A stretch of 64,000 nucleotides of DNA from Candidatus Melainabacteria bacterium (lineage in GTDB: Bacteria; Cyanobacteriota; Vampirovibrionia; Obscuribacterales; Obscuribacteraceae). The stretch is taken from NCBI GenBank assembly GCA_003963305.1, contig RXJR01000006.1, forward strand, positions 182,868 to 246,867, given 5' to 3'. Shown piece by piece: positions 35,136-43,142 of this stretch. Made by a program: the position numbers and the translations under genes. Within the stretch, counting starts at the first letter, position 1. Each line of letters opens with the position of its first letter. Under the pieces are notes generated by a model. That model was not told where the DNA came from. It ran no database searches and saw nothing but the letters and a program-made list of their open reading frames with translations.

Positions 35136-35864
35136 GTGCTATCAGTATATCGATTTAAAACACCACCGAGCCAATGCCAATATTTGGCAGACCGAAACTG
35201 GCAACTGGAGTACGAAATCGTAGCCATGCTGTCGGCGAAAGAGTACGAACAGAAGATCAATCAAGGGTGGAGGAAATTCGGTTCTGCTCTTTTCCGACCA
35301 CAGTGTCACGGTTGTACGGCTTGCGAATCGCTGCGAGTATTGGTGAACGAATTCAAACCGAACCGCAACCAGAGACGCGTAACCAAAGCCAATCAAGAAA
35401 CCGAGCTACGCATAGTCAACCCCTCACTCACCAAAGAAAAGATCGAGCTTTATATCCGCCATCACGAGCATCATACTGAAACAAAAGGTTGGCCAAAGCG
35501 AGAGAACTCGCCGGCCCAGACAATTAGCTCAATGATCAAAAATCCATTTCAAATGCAGGAATGGCAGTATTACCGCGACGGCAAGCTAATCGGAGTAAGT
35601 TATATCGACCCGCTGCCCCTGGGCTATTCAGGCGTCTACTTTTACTACGATCCTGACTACAGATTTTTGTCTCCAGGCACCTGGATAGTTCTTTCAATGA
35701 TCGAACAAGCAAAAATAGACCAGAAGCCTTACGTCTATCTGGGCTACTATGTGCAAAATTGCGGGTCGATGGAGTACAAAGCAAAATTCGACCCGCATGA
35801 AGTGCTAACTCAAGACGGACGCTGGGTTCCTCACGTCAGCACAAAGGCAGACACGCAGACCTGA
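35136..35864 (+). CDS. bpt: aminoacyl-tRNA:protein transferase (Bpt/ATE family)
   Basis: 242 residues from a GTG at 35136. A longer ORF starting within recR is unlikely: family members begin shortly before the PS.C.YL.DR motif seen here. The enzyme moves Leu (Bpt) or Arg (Ate) from tRNA to N-terminal acidic residues, marking proteins for ClpS/ClpAP-type decay. Seen: SQCQYLADRNWQLEYE, GWRKFGSALFRPQCHGCTACESLRVLVNEFKPNRNQRR, and the later VSYIDPLPLGYSGVYFYYDPDY and YVYLGYYVQNCGSMEYKAKFDP. Follows recR by 28 bases. Confidence 0.9.
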   Translation: MLSVYRFKTPPSQCQYLADRNWQLEYEIVAMLSAKEYEQKINQGWRKFGSALFRPQCHGCTACESLRVLVNEFKPNRNQRRVTKANQETELRIVNPSLTKEKIELYIRHHEHHTETKGWPKRENSPAQTISSMIKNPFQMQEWQYYRDGKLIGVSYIDPLPLGYSGVYFYYDPDYRFLSPGTWIVLSMIEQAKIDQKPYVYLGYYVQNCGSMEYKAKFDPHEVLTQDGRWVPHVSTKADTQT

Positions 35865-35897
35865 ACGAGTTCTATGCTTTAACGAGTTCTATGCTTT
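35864..35897. repeat. 17-bp perfect tandem duplication at two convergent stop codons
   Basis: AACGAGTTCTATGCTTT occurs at 35864-35880 and 35881-35897. The first copy begins with the last base of the bpt TGA stop; the second contains the dxs stop (CTA at 35889-35891 on the plus strand). Confidence 0.9.
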
Positions 35898-37841
35898 GAC
35901 GAAGTCGATTACGAATTGAGCAACCTTGGAAGGACTCAAACCACACTCATCCAGCAAAACTTGTCTGGCTCCGTGTTCGATGAATTTATCTTCGAGGGCA
36001 ATCACGGCGATTTCAGCTTGCTTGACTTTCGGATTTTTCACTCTTTGTTGAGCAGCCCACTCCAGAATCGCAGCTCCAAAGCCGCCCGAAGTGCAACCTT
36101 CCTCGAGAGTGAAGATCTTATTTTGCTGATTCTGTACAAATTGAATAAGCAACTCAGCATCCAGCGGTTTTGCCGAACGGGCGCTGACAATAGTGGCATC
36201 GACCCCAGCTGCCTGTAGAATCGGCAACGCAGCTCTGGCCGTTTCAACAGTGGCACCGTAAGCCATCAAAACTGCAGTTGTGCCTGCCGCGCCTTGATGC
36301 ACCACTTCCCACTTATCAAAATCGATCAGCTCGAAAGCTCCCGCATCGTCTGGCTCCACAGCCTTGTCTCTGGGGAATCTGATCGCCACTGGTCCATCGG
36401 CTTTCTTCACCGCGGTGTAGACCATGTTGCGAAGTTCACGAGTATTTCTCGGTGCCAATACTCTCAAGTTCGGAATACTGCGCATGAAAGAGATGTCGAA
36501 AACACCCTGGTGGGTTTCTCCATCTTCAACCAGACCACCTCGGTCGATTCCAAAAATGACCGGCAGGTTCATTATGGCAACGTCATGAATAACCTGGTCG
36601 ATGGCCCGCTGCAGGAACGTCGAATAGATCGAAACCACCGGCTTCAAGCCAGCTTTCGCCATCCCACCTGCCATGGTGACCGCATGCTGTTCACATATTG
36701 CGACATCAAAAAAGCGATCTGGAAACAGAGTTCCAAATTTCACTAATCCGCTGCCTTCAGCTGTAGCTGGTGTTATTGCCACCATATTCGGTTCTTGTTC
36801 AGCAATTTCGATGAGCGCTTGAGTGAACACATCGGAGTAGGTTTTAGCCTTAGCTTTTGCAGGCTGCGATGGCTCCACTTTCTCGCTCAAAGGCGGTTCC
36901 AGACTGAATGCCGCTACACCGTGAAACTTGATCGAATCCTTTTCGGCAGGCTCGTAACCTTTGCCTTTTTGCGTGATGATATGAATGATTTGAGGACTGT
37001 TCAAATCCTTCACTTTGTTGAAAGCGTCAATTACTGCACCGACATTATGACCGTCGATCGGACCGGAGTAATTGACACCAAGTTTTTCAAACACAATTCC
37101 CGGCGTATCGAAGCGCTCTTTGGCTTGCTTCTTCACCGACATGATCATTTCCCAAACAGCCGGCGTCAACTGGGCTCTATCCAGTCTGCCTTCTATCTGG
37201 TCAAGCTTTTCTTTTATGTCTTGATAGAAGAACGTTTCTTTGATGCGCTTCATGTATTGCGAGAAACCGCCTACATTGGCGCTGATTGACATTTCATTGT
37301 CATTCAAAATAATCAAAACGTTTCGCTGAATGTGTCCAAGATGGTTGATCGCTTCCAGCGCCATACCGCCAGTCAGACCGCCATCGCCAATTACGGCTAT
37401 TACTTTATGATCTTGCTTGAGATGATCGCGCGCAATCGCCATTCCTACGGCCAGCGAAATCGACGTAGAGCTGTGCCCAGCAACAAACGCGTCATGTTCG
37501 CTCTCTAGCGGACTTACGAAACCACTCAATCCTTTATGTTGGCGCAAAGTCTTGAATTGCTCACGACGTCCAGTCAGCATTTTATGAACGTAACATTGGT
37601 GACCGACGTCCCATAAAATCGTATCTTTGGGAGTCTGAAAAATGCGGTGCAAACCCAGCGTAATTTCAACGATGCCGAGATTGGATGCTAAATGCCCGCC
37701 AGTTTTGGAGAGATTGTTGATCACTTCTCGACGAATTTCTTCTGCCAGCGACTGGAGTTGATCGACAGACAAACTTTTAAGTTCTGCCGGACTGAGAATG
37801 GCATCGAGAAACGACGTGGGCGGCTTTTCTAGTGTGTACAT
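35889..37841 (-). CDS. dxs: 1-deoxy-D-xylulose-5-phosphate synthase
   Basis: 650 residues, full length. Dxs condenses pyruvate and glyceraldehyde-3-phosphate with thiamine diphosphate, the first step of the MEP isoprenoid pathway. Seen: SKTGGHLASNLG, WDVGHQCYVHKMLTGR, the ThDP site GDGGLTGGMALEAIN....LIILNDNEMSIS, the CEQHAVTMAGGMA block (~395) and the DRGGLVEDGETHQGVFD loop. Domain order is N-terminal ThDP, central Pyr, C-terminal transketolase. It stands alone; the divergent region upstream presumably holds its promoter. Confidence 0.97.
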   Translation of the reverse strand: MYTLEKPPTSFLDAILSPAELKSLSVDQLQSLAEEIRREVINNLSKTGGHLASNLGIVEITLGLHRIFQTPKDTILWDVGHQCYVHKMLTGRREQFKTLRQHKGLSGFVSPLESEHDAFVAGHSSTSISLAVGMAIARDHLKQDHKVIAVIGDGGLTGGMALEAINHLGHIQRNVLIILNDNEMSISANVGGFSQYMKRIKETFFYQDIKEKLDQIEGRLDRAQLTPAVWEMIMSVKKQAKERFDTPGIVFEKLGVNYSGPIDGHNVGAVIDAFNKVKDLNSPQIIHIITQKGKGYEPAEKDSIKFHGVAAFSLEPPLSEKVEPSQPAKAKAKTYSDVFTQALIEIAEQEPNMVAITPATAEGSGLVKFGTLFPDRFFDVAICEQHAVTMAGGMAKAGLKPVVSIYSTFLQRAIDQVIHDVAIMNLPVIFGIDRGGLVEDGETHQGVFDISFMRSIPNLRVLAPRNTRELRNMVYTAVKKADGPVAIRFPRDKAVEPDDAGAFELIDFDKWEVVHQGAAGTTAVLMAYGATVETARAALPILQAAGVDATIVSARSAKPLDAELLIQFVQNQQNKIFTLEEGCTSGGFGAAILEWAAQQRVKNPKVKQAEIAVIALEDKFIEHGARQVLLDECGLSPSKVAQFVIDFVKA

Positions 37842-38267
37842 AGACTGCCGGGGGTCCCTATATAAGAGTTGATTAGAGTCAATAATATCAACCTGTATCT
37901 GGCATTAGCTTAATAAATTCAAGCATTTTGCAATTCAAATTGGCGTTTACGGGCGCCTGTAACGGTTTCCGCCGAAAACCGTGGTTGAAAAGAGTTTACG
38001 CCCGGTTAACGATCTGGTTACGAACCACGACAAACAACCAACATTGAGGTCGTCAGTAACGCTTCTCCCCGCTCCAACCAGACGAAAACGGGTTCGGAAA
38101 AGCGCTCAGGTCAATTTTTCAGCTTCTGGTTCTTCATGATTTTAAACATTAGGACAAGTCGCCGCGGGCACTGTATGTGATACCACAACAGGCTCACTGT
38201 AAGAATTAGTTCAATTAGTTCAACTGCGATCTCTTCATGAATGACAATCGGCACGCCGTCCAATTAA
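37842..38267. other. intergenic region upstream of dxs
   Basis: 426 bases with no gene seen. ACGGTTT (37964-37970) pairs with AAACCGT (37976-37982) in a small hairpin. The AT-rich stretch 37855-37930 (TTGACT and TATATA on the minus strand) is the likely dxs promoter area, but I cannot fix -35/-10 boxes. Confidence 0.4.
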
Positions 38268-38468
38268 TCACCAGACGTCTTCTTCATGACGCAAGAAGTG
38301 TGTGACTATACCGCCGACAATACATATCGAGCCGGCAATGAGCATAAACATGCTCGTGATATTGGTAATCGCCACGTCGGCATCTGCCATTCCATTCTTG
38401 AGCAGGACTGAAACGCCTATAAAAATGCAGCCCAGTAAAACAACTGAAGCCGGCAACCACTTTTTCAT
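38268..38468 (-). CDS. small two-span membrane protein
   Basis: 66 residues: a basic start (MKKWLP), membrane helix 1 (ASVVLLGCIFIGVSVLL), a short polar loop with Asp residues, helix 2 (ITSMFMLIAGSICIVGGIVTHFL) and an acidic tail. GGAG lies 8 bases before the ATG. No family recognised. Confidence 0.65.
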   Translation of the reverse strand: MKKWLPASVVLLGCIFIGVSVLLKNGMADADVAITNITSMFMLIAGSICIVGGIVTHFLRHEEDVW

Positions 38469-38817
38469 CGTATTCGCTCCATTGTTTGGAACGCCGAATC
38501 ACTCGGCAGCCTATCATCTCTTACTGTACCGCCGGATATCGGCAGCCGATCATTTCTAACCGTACCGCCGCGTCGGCAGCCTATCATCTCTTACCGTACC
38601 GCCGGATGTCGGCAGCCTATCATCTCTTACCGTACCGCCGGATGTCGGCACCCACATCTCTTACTCTAACACCGACTGTCTACTAATCAATGGCTAAGAC
38701 ACCGACAGGTTCGGCATGTCGGTAGAAATTACCAGCAACCTGACAGGCGACGCATATATAATCGGCCACGTGGTATCTAAGATGTAAGTGCCCTTGACCC
38801 GGACGGAAGGAGATCTA
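38469..38817. other. intergenic region dominated by a minisatellite
   Basis: 349 bases between the small membrane gene and a secreted-protein gene. Bases 38503-38680 are the 36-bp array. AAGGAG about six bases before 38818 is a strong ribosome-binding site. Confidence 0.6.
38503..38680. repeat. 36-bp tandem repeat, ~5 copies
   Basis: Units like TCGGCAGCCTATCATCTCTT followed by ACCGTACCGCCGGATG start at 38503, 38539, 38573, 38609 and 38645; one unit is 34 bases. The period is a multiple of three, so an artefactual open frame runs through it. Each unit has ACCG...CCGG(A/T)-rich half-palindromes. It lies 140 bases upstream of a secreted-protein gene. Confidence 0.9.
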
Positions 38818-39663
38818 ATGGTTCGCAAATATTTCGGACAAAGCTTGCTTATGATGGCCTGCAGTTTGGGACTTCTCACGCCTGTTTTAGCTGCAGCAGG
38901 TTCGGCGGGCAATCCAACCGAGTCAGCAAGCGCAGCAAACTTGGCATCGGGGACGACCACCAACGCAACTGCTCCTTCAACGACAAGTACGTCCATAATC
39001 AGTCAGGCAACCGTTCCCACGGTCCCAACTACCAATGCCGCGAGCCCGGTGCCCCAGACGACATCGACTTCTACGGCTTCGACTACTTCGACTTCTAACT
39101 CCAGTTCAACTTCGAATGCATCGACGTCTTCGTCAGCACCCGCAGCATCCGCACAGCCTGCGACACCTTCTGGATCCACTGATGCGAAAGCGACCCAGAA
39201 ACCATCCATGGGCAATTGGCCTTCCAGCTGGGTAACTAAGAAGGATGAACCTGTAGACACGACGAATTACAAGCAAACTTACAAAAATGCAGTGCACTCC
39301 GAATGCATATTGATCGCTGAGTATCTCGGATATCAAAAAAATCCAGACGTCAAATTCAACCAGCCCATTCAGGCGGACTACAAAATTGTCCGAATACTCA
39401 AAGGACCTCCGCTAAATAAGCGCCTTCCGATCAAGTACGAATTTCATGATCACTCAAATCCACCAACGCCTCCGGGTTGGAAATTCAGCGAGAAAGAGAT
39501 GCCTGCTGTTGGCAGTCAATGGTTGATATTTATCGAGCACGCAGTTCCCCACAACGGACAATTCGAGACATATGAAGGAAACTGGGGCCGGCAGCCAGCT
39601 TCGGAAGACAACCTGAACAAAGTCTATGAACTCTTGCAGAATCAAGGCGAGACTGGATACTAA
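38818..39663 (+). CDS. secreted protein with Ser/Thr-rich linker
   Basis: 281 residues; the ATG at 38818 has AAGGAG six bases upstream. Signal peptide 1-~25 (FGQSLLMMACSLGLLTPVLA), then a Ser/Thr/Ala-rich linker (~30-125) likely exposed outside. The C-terminal globular domain (~140-281) contains SECILIAEYLGY, ADYKIVRILKGPP, and SQWLIFIEHAVP..GQFETYEGNWGR, a plan seen in small secreted beta-domains. Function unknown. Confidence 0.68.
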   Translation: MVRKYFGQSLLMMACSLGLLTPVLAAAGSAGNPTESASAANLASGTTTNATAPSTTSTSIISQATVPTVPTTNAASPVPQTTSTSTASTTSTSNSSSTSNASTSSSAPAASAQPATPSGSTDAKATQKPSMGNWPSSWVTKKDEPVDTTNYKQTYKNAVHSECILIAEYLGYQKNPDVKFNQPIQADYKIVRILKGPPLNKRLPIKYEFHDHSNPPTPPGWKFSEKEMPAVGSQWLIFIEHAVPHNGQFETYEGNWGRQPASEDNLNKVYELLQNQGETGY

Positions 39664-39709
39664 AACTCGCGATTGAAAACTGAAAAAATTCAGGTATTAA
39701 AACTCGCGA
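39661..39709. repeat. 12-base direct repeat including a stop codon
   Basis: TAAAACTCGCGA occurs at 39661-39672, starting with the TAA stop, and again at 39698-39709. Confidence 0.8.
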
Positions 39710-39852
39710 ATGTAACTAACTCGAATCGCCGGTAAGCTAAGCTCGTTAGCTTTTCGGGACTTTCCAACCTGGTAGCTCTTCAATATCTGCAGAATATATT
39801 TTCAACTCCATCGCTCTCGTCAAGAGCGATTGCAGATCAACACCGACTTGAA

Positions 39853-40932
39853 GTGCTGCTTCGCAAGACCCCGTCTGGGAGCCGAAAAGCAAGCGCTGCA
39901 GTTGTCGCTACAGGAATCTTCGTCAGCGTTTTTGCCTTTACCGTCGCTTGCTTTTTCCAATGGAAACATGAATCTAAACTGCACAGCTTGCCGCTAGCTT
40001 GCCGCGATTCTGTAGAAAAGCTCGACACGTATTTGCGCGGCAATGACGATCCCGATTGCGTCATGCTCGGCTCGTCAGTATTTCTCGTGCCCGCAGTTTA
40101 TTGTGAAGAACATCGGCTCGGACACACACTGGTTGCGCGAGAAGCAGATGCTGACCTGGCAAAGCGTTTGATTCGTTGTAATCAAGCGCCGGAACTGCAA
40201 AGACAACTGACCCGGCGACTGCAAAAACCGATATCCGTAGTCAATCTTGCTGTGGCCGGTTCAAATGTGTCTGATTATCTGGCGGAAATCAAAGCCATGC
40301 ATGAGGCCGGACACAAGCCTAAACTTGTAATATGCGGACTGGGTGTGCGCGATTTCGTCCAATCATTTTTCAGAATGGACGCACAGAACAACCCAGCGGC
40401 AAAATTACTCAGAGCTGACGCAGCACAAAATGATTTAGACGAGCGAGCACTGAGCGATCTGCGAGAAGAAATCGCAACCTGCATTTTCAGCGAGCCCCGC
40501 AAGCTATTAGGTTCAATTCAAGCCAGTTTGACGAACAACGCACCCGTCATGCTCGTACCGAAAACGGATGAACAAGTCAAAGCAAAACTGATTGAAACAC
40601 TTACAGATGCTCCAAAACACGGGGCTTTCGTAGAAGGACAGCTGGCATCGTACAACGAGCTATTGCGTTATTGTCACGAACAGTCCATTCCTCTAATGAT
40701 CGCAGAAGTACCTAAACGGGGCGGCTGGTCTGGAATTGTAGACGAGGCAACAAAGCAGCGACTCAAGGCGGAGATCGTAAATCAGTGCAAATCGTATAAT
40801 ATTCCTTACTGCAATGTGGGAATGGGATACGACTACTCTGATTTCACCGATGATATCCATCCGAACGAAAAGGGCGGCGTTAAGCTTTTCGACAAAGTGG
40901 CAGCAGCTGTCGTAGAGCGCGGTTTTCTATAA
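39853..40932 (+). CDS. SGNH-hydrolase-like membrane-anchored protein
   Basis: 359 residues, GTG start. A membrane anchor lies at ~13-35. The rest follows an SGNH/GDSL plan: block I CVMLGSSVFLVP (the Ser is in GSS), block II-like NLAVAGSNVSDYL, block III-like ICGLGVRDF and block V DDIHPNEKGG with the Asp-His pair. Such extracytoplasmic SGNH proteins often acetylate or deacetylate cell-surface polymers (AlgX/DltD style). It is first of three closely spaced genes (1-bp and 16-bp gaps) that end at a terminator. Confidence 0.72.
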   Translation: MLLRKTPSGSRKASAAVVATGIFVSVFAFTVACFFQWKHESKLHSLPLACRDSVEKLDTYLRGNDDPDCVMLGSSVFLVPAVYCEEHRLGHTLVAREADADLAKRLIRCNQAPELQRQLTRRLQKPISVVNLAVAGSNVSDYLAEIKAMHEAGHKPKLVICGLGVRDFVQSFFRMDAQNNPAAKLLRADAAQNDLDERALSDLREEIATCIFSEPRKLLGSIQASLTNNAPVMLVPKTDEQVKAKLIETLTDAPKHGAFVEGQLASYNELLRYCHEQSIPLMIAEVPKRGGWSGIVDEATKQRLKAEIVNQCKSYNIPYCNVGMGYDYSDFTDDIHPNEKGGVKLFDKVAAAVVERGFL

Positions 40933-40933
40933 A

Positions 40934-42217
40934 GTGCGACTGACAATTTTTCTTCTAGTAATGACTCTCGGGGTCGCTGTAACACCGGCGCGCGCCGATG
41001 ATTCACAGACGGAGGTCTCCATCAGCAAAGCGATTGTTGATGGGTTTGCGGTCAATGGACCCACAAGCATCCAGCTAGATCAACTTGAAAAAGATGCATT
41101 TTCGCATTCATATTCCCACGACACCAATGAACAGCGCATCTGTCGACTCGAACATTTTGTTTTCGGAAAACAAAGCACGGGCGATTTATCGAAACGGTAC
41201 AACAAATTACGGACAGCGTTATCTCCACGAGCAGCAGATCAGCCGACAACGCAAGACGGAAAGACACCGGGCACCTCCGCATCCAACACCTCCACACCGG
41301 GCACCTCCGCATCCAGGACCGGCGCGGACCCTGCCAGCACAGCATCCATCAGCGCCGCCCCACCTAAAGTCTATGAATTTCCAACGTTCTTTCCGAAGCG
41401 TGAAGAGGCGCCACCGCCCGCGGAGACACCACGGAAGCACATGGGTTTGATCGACATCATGAACCGCGGCATTGACAGTTACAACGCCCACAAATACAGC
41501 AACGCAGAGGACGATTTCGAGGAGTGTTGCGCCATGGCACCTGGTATGTCCAGGTGTTTCGCCTACCTGGCCATCACCAAAATGCAACTAAACTTGAGAC
41601 AAGCAGCAATCGACGCATTCAGAACTTCGTTCATGCTCGATCCCTTCGGAACCTACGGAAGATACGCAAAATCATGCCTGATAGTGCTTGCCGGGGATGA
41701 GGCGATGAGAAAGCGTCCACCCGTAGATTCAAAAGAAATTCTCGATATTGCCATGAAAAATATCGATAAACAATCAGCCGACATAAGCGGACGACATCAA
41801 ACCCAAGCCTCTCAGATTGCGGGTTCGCGCATCGGCTATCGGCAAGACTACTCGATGATTGATTCGAGAATACAATCAAATAACGCACGCATCGAAGGTA
41901 CACTGCGAGCAGCGCACACGGTTGAATCGGCGAACAACCTGAAACATATGCTTGCGGTCAAGAAGATGCCAGGAGACGCCAACTTACGTGCATGGGGAAC
42001 AACGTTGACAACACGGTACTACGGGAACGAAACTTATTTGAACGCACCGTACTATATTCCAAAAGAAAGACCGATGGAGCTGAAAGCGATCGTACAATCA
42101 TTACAATCGGTGCACAATAAACCCAAACCAGCACCGCGAAGGGACCACAACGTAAAATCTTCCCCCGGTAAACACTCCTCCGCACCGAAGTCAGGACACG
42201 CCAGAAAACATCAGTAA
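40934..42217 (+). CDS. secreted TPR-like protein
   Basis: 427 residues, GTG start 1 bp after the SGNH gene stop. Signal peptide 1-~21 (LLVMTLGVAVTPARA). A linker carries a duplicated phrase (TPGTSAS-N/R-T) at ~112-127. The middle (~175-255) is two TPR units: MNRGIDSYNAHKYSNAEDDFEECCAMAP and CFAYLAITKMQLNLRQAAIDAFRTSFMLDP. The C-terminus is basic. Probably an envelope scaffold that acts with its operon neighbours. Confidence 0.72.
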   Translation: MRLTIFLLVMTLGVAVTPARADDSQTEVSISKAIVDGFAVNGPTSIQLDQLEKDAFSHSYSHDTNEQRICRLEHFVFGKQSTGDLSKRYNKLRTALSPRAADQPTTQDGKTPGTSASNTSTPGTSASRTGADPASTASISAAPPKVYEFPTFFPKREEAPPPAETPRKHMGLIDIMNRGIDSYNAHKYSNAEDDFEECCAMAPGMSRCFAYLAITKMQLNLRQAAIDAFRTSFMLDPFGTYGRYAKSCLIVLAGDEAMRKRPPVDSKEILDIAMKNIDKQSADISGRHQTQASQIAGSRIGYRQDYSMIDSRIQSNNARIEGTLRAAHTVESANNLKHMLAVKKMPGDANLRAWGTTLTTRYYGNETYLNAPYYIPKERPMELKAIVQSLQSVHNKPKPAPRRDHNVKSSPGKHSSAPKSGHARKHQ

Positions 42218-42233
42218 CTAACGAGGCCAGGCA

Positions 42234-43028
42234 ATGCGTCGCATAAAACAAGTTTTTCTCGTTGCAGTATGCACAGTAACGTGCGCGCATTTGATAGAAC
42301 CGGCATTTGCACAAGACAACAATGCCGTCGATGCTCGCGCACAAAGTGCAATCAAAATCACCAGAGATTGCAATGAGTTCACCGCAAAAGTGGATCAACT
42401 AATCGCGCAAAATGACGCGGTAACAGCTCAAACAAATCGACTGAATGGAACGGCTAAGCGATTCCAATCTAAAGTTGCTCCGACAATCAAGCCACTGAAG
42501 GGCGCTCAGCTTGCCCAGGCAAAGAAGATGTATCAGTCAGACTTGAACCAGTTCGCCAGCCACGTTGCAGCCTACCAGGAACACAATGCCAACGTGCGGC
42601 AGCACTATGGTGAGTGCGCAGCAAGCAAAGCCGCCTACGAAAGAAATAAGAACTCCTACATGCTTCACTGCAAAGAATTCCACATTGAAGATCTTCCGCC
42701 GCCGCACGTCTGCGTGACCATGGAAGAAGCTATGACGAACTCGACAGAAGCAGCCGGAAGACTTAAAAGTTCTGTCAAAAAACTTGTCGACTCGCAAATC
42801 GAGCTGATGAAGACGGAATCTCGCTTGAGTGCAGCAATAGCAAACAGCGCAAATGTCGATAAAGACGTTCGCAAGCAACACGAACTAAATCTGAAGGAAC
42901 AGGAACTCGCGGTCGAATTTGCGCAACTACAGGAAGAACATAAGCAGCTTGAGATGGAAAAGCGCACGTTGAACGCCTCAGGAGTCAAAACCATCGTGCC
43001 AACCGTAAAAGCTCGCATTCGCAAGTAA
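42234..43028 (+). CDS. secreted coiled-coil protein
   Basis: 264 residues. Signal peptide 1-26 (VFLVAVCTVTCAHLIEPAFA). The body is almost all helical with heptad-like spacing, notably ~195-245 (HELNLKEQELAVEFAQLQEEHKQLEMEKRTL), and a Cys-containing middle (C..F....LPPPHVC). Third gene of the operon starting at 39853. No enzyme motif. Confidence 0.7.
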   Translation: MRRIKQVFLVAVCTVTCAHLIEPAFAQDNNAVDARAQSAIKITRDCNEFTAKVDQLIAQNDAVTAQTNRLNGTAKRFQSKVAPTIKPLKGAQLAQAKKMYQSDLNQFASHVAAYQEHNANVRQHYGECAASKAAYERNKNSYMLHCKEFHIEDLPPPHVCVTMEEAMTNSTEAAGRLKSSVKKLVDSQIELMKTESRLSAAIANSANVDKDVRKQHELNLKEQELAVEFAQLQEEHKQLEMEKRTLNASGVKTIVPTVKARIRK

Positions 43029-43077
43029 CCACCAGACGATCACCAAGTGATCACCTTGTGACAAACGAAAGTAACCA
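43023..43077. repeat. 9-base direct repeat including a stop codon, with GATCACC repeats between
   Basis: AAGTAACCA occurs at 43023-43031 (contains the TAA stop) and 43069-43077. GATCACC occurs twice between them. Confidence 0.6.
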
Positions 43078-43088
43078 ACAAGTGACAA

Positions 43089-43122
43089 AACCGCCGGTTT
43101 CCCGACGGTTCTGTTGCTTTTT
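43089..43122. terminator. terminator between convergent genes
   Basis: AACCGCCGG (43089-43097) pairs with CCGACGGTT (43102-43110) with one mismatch. A T-run (GCTTTTT) ends at 43122 on the plus strand. It serves the 39853-43028 operon and, being near-symmetrical, may also serve the minus-strand gene ending at 43143. Confidence 0.75.
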
Positions 43123-43142
43123 CCAACTTACAGTCCAGGCAA

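Noticed and set aside
37847-37860. GGGGGTCCCTATA upstream of dxs as an operator copy
   Set aside because: The right arm lacks the A and the two-base centre of the consensus.
38486-38686. 66-codon ORF over the 36-bp array
   Set aside because: Coding is a by-product of the 36-base period; no ribosome-binding site or family match.
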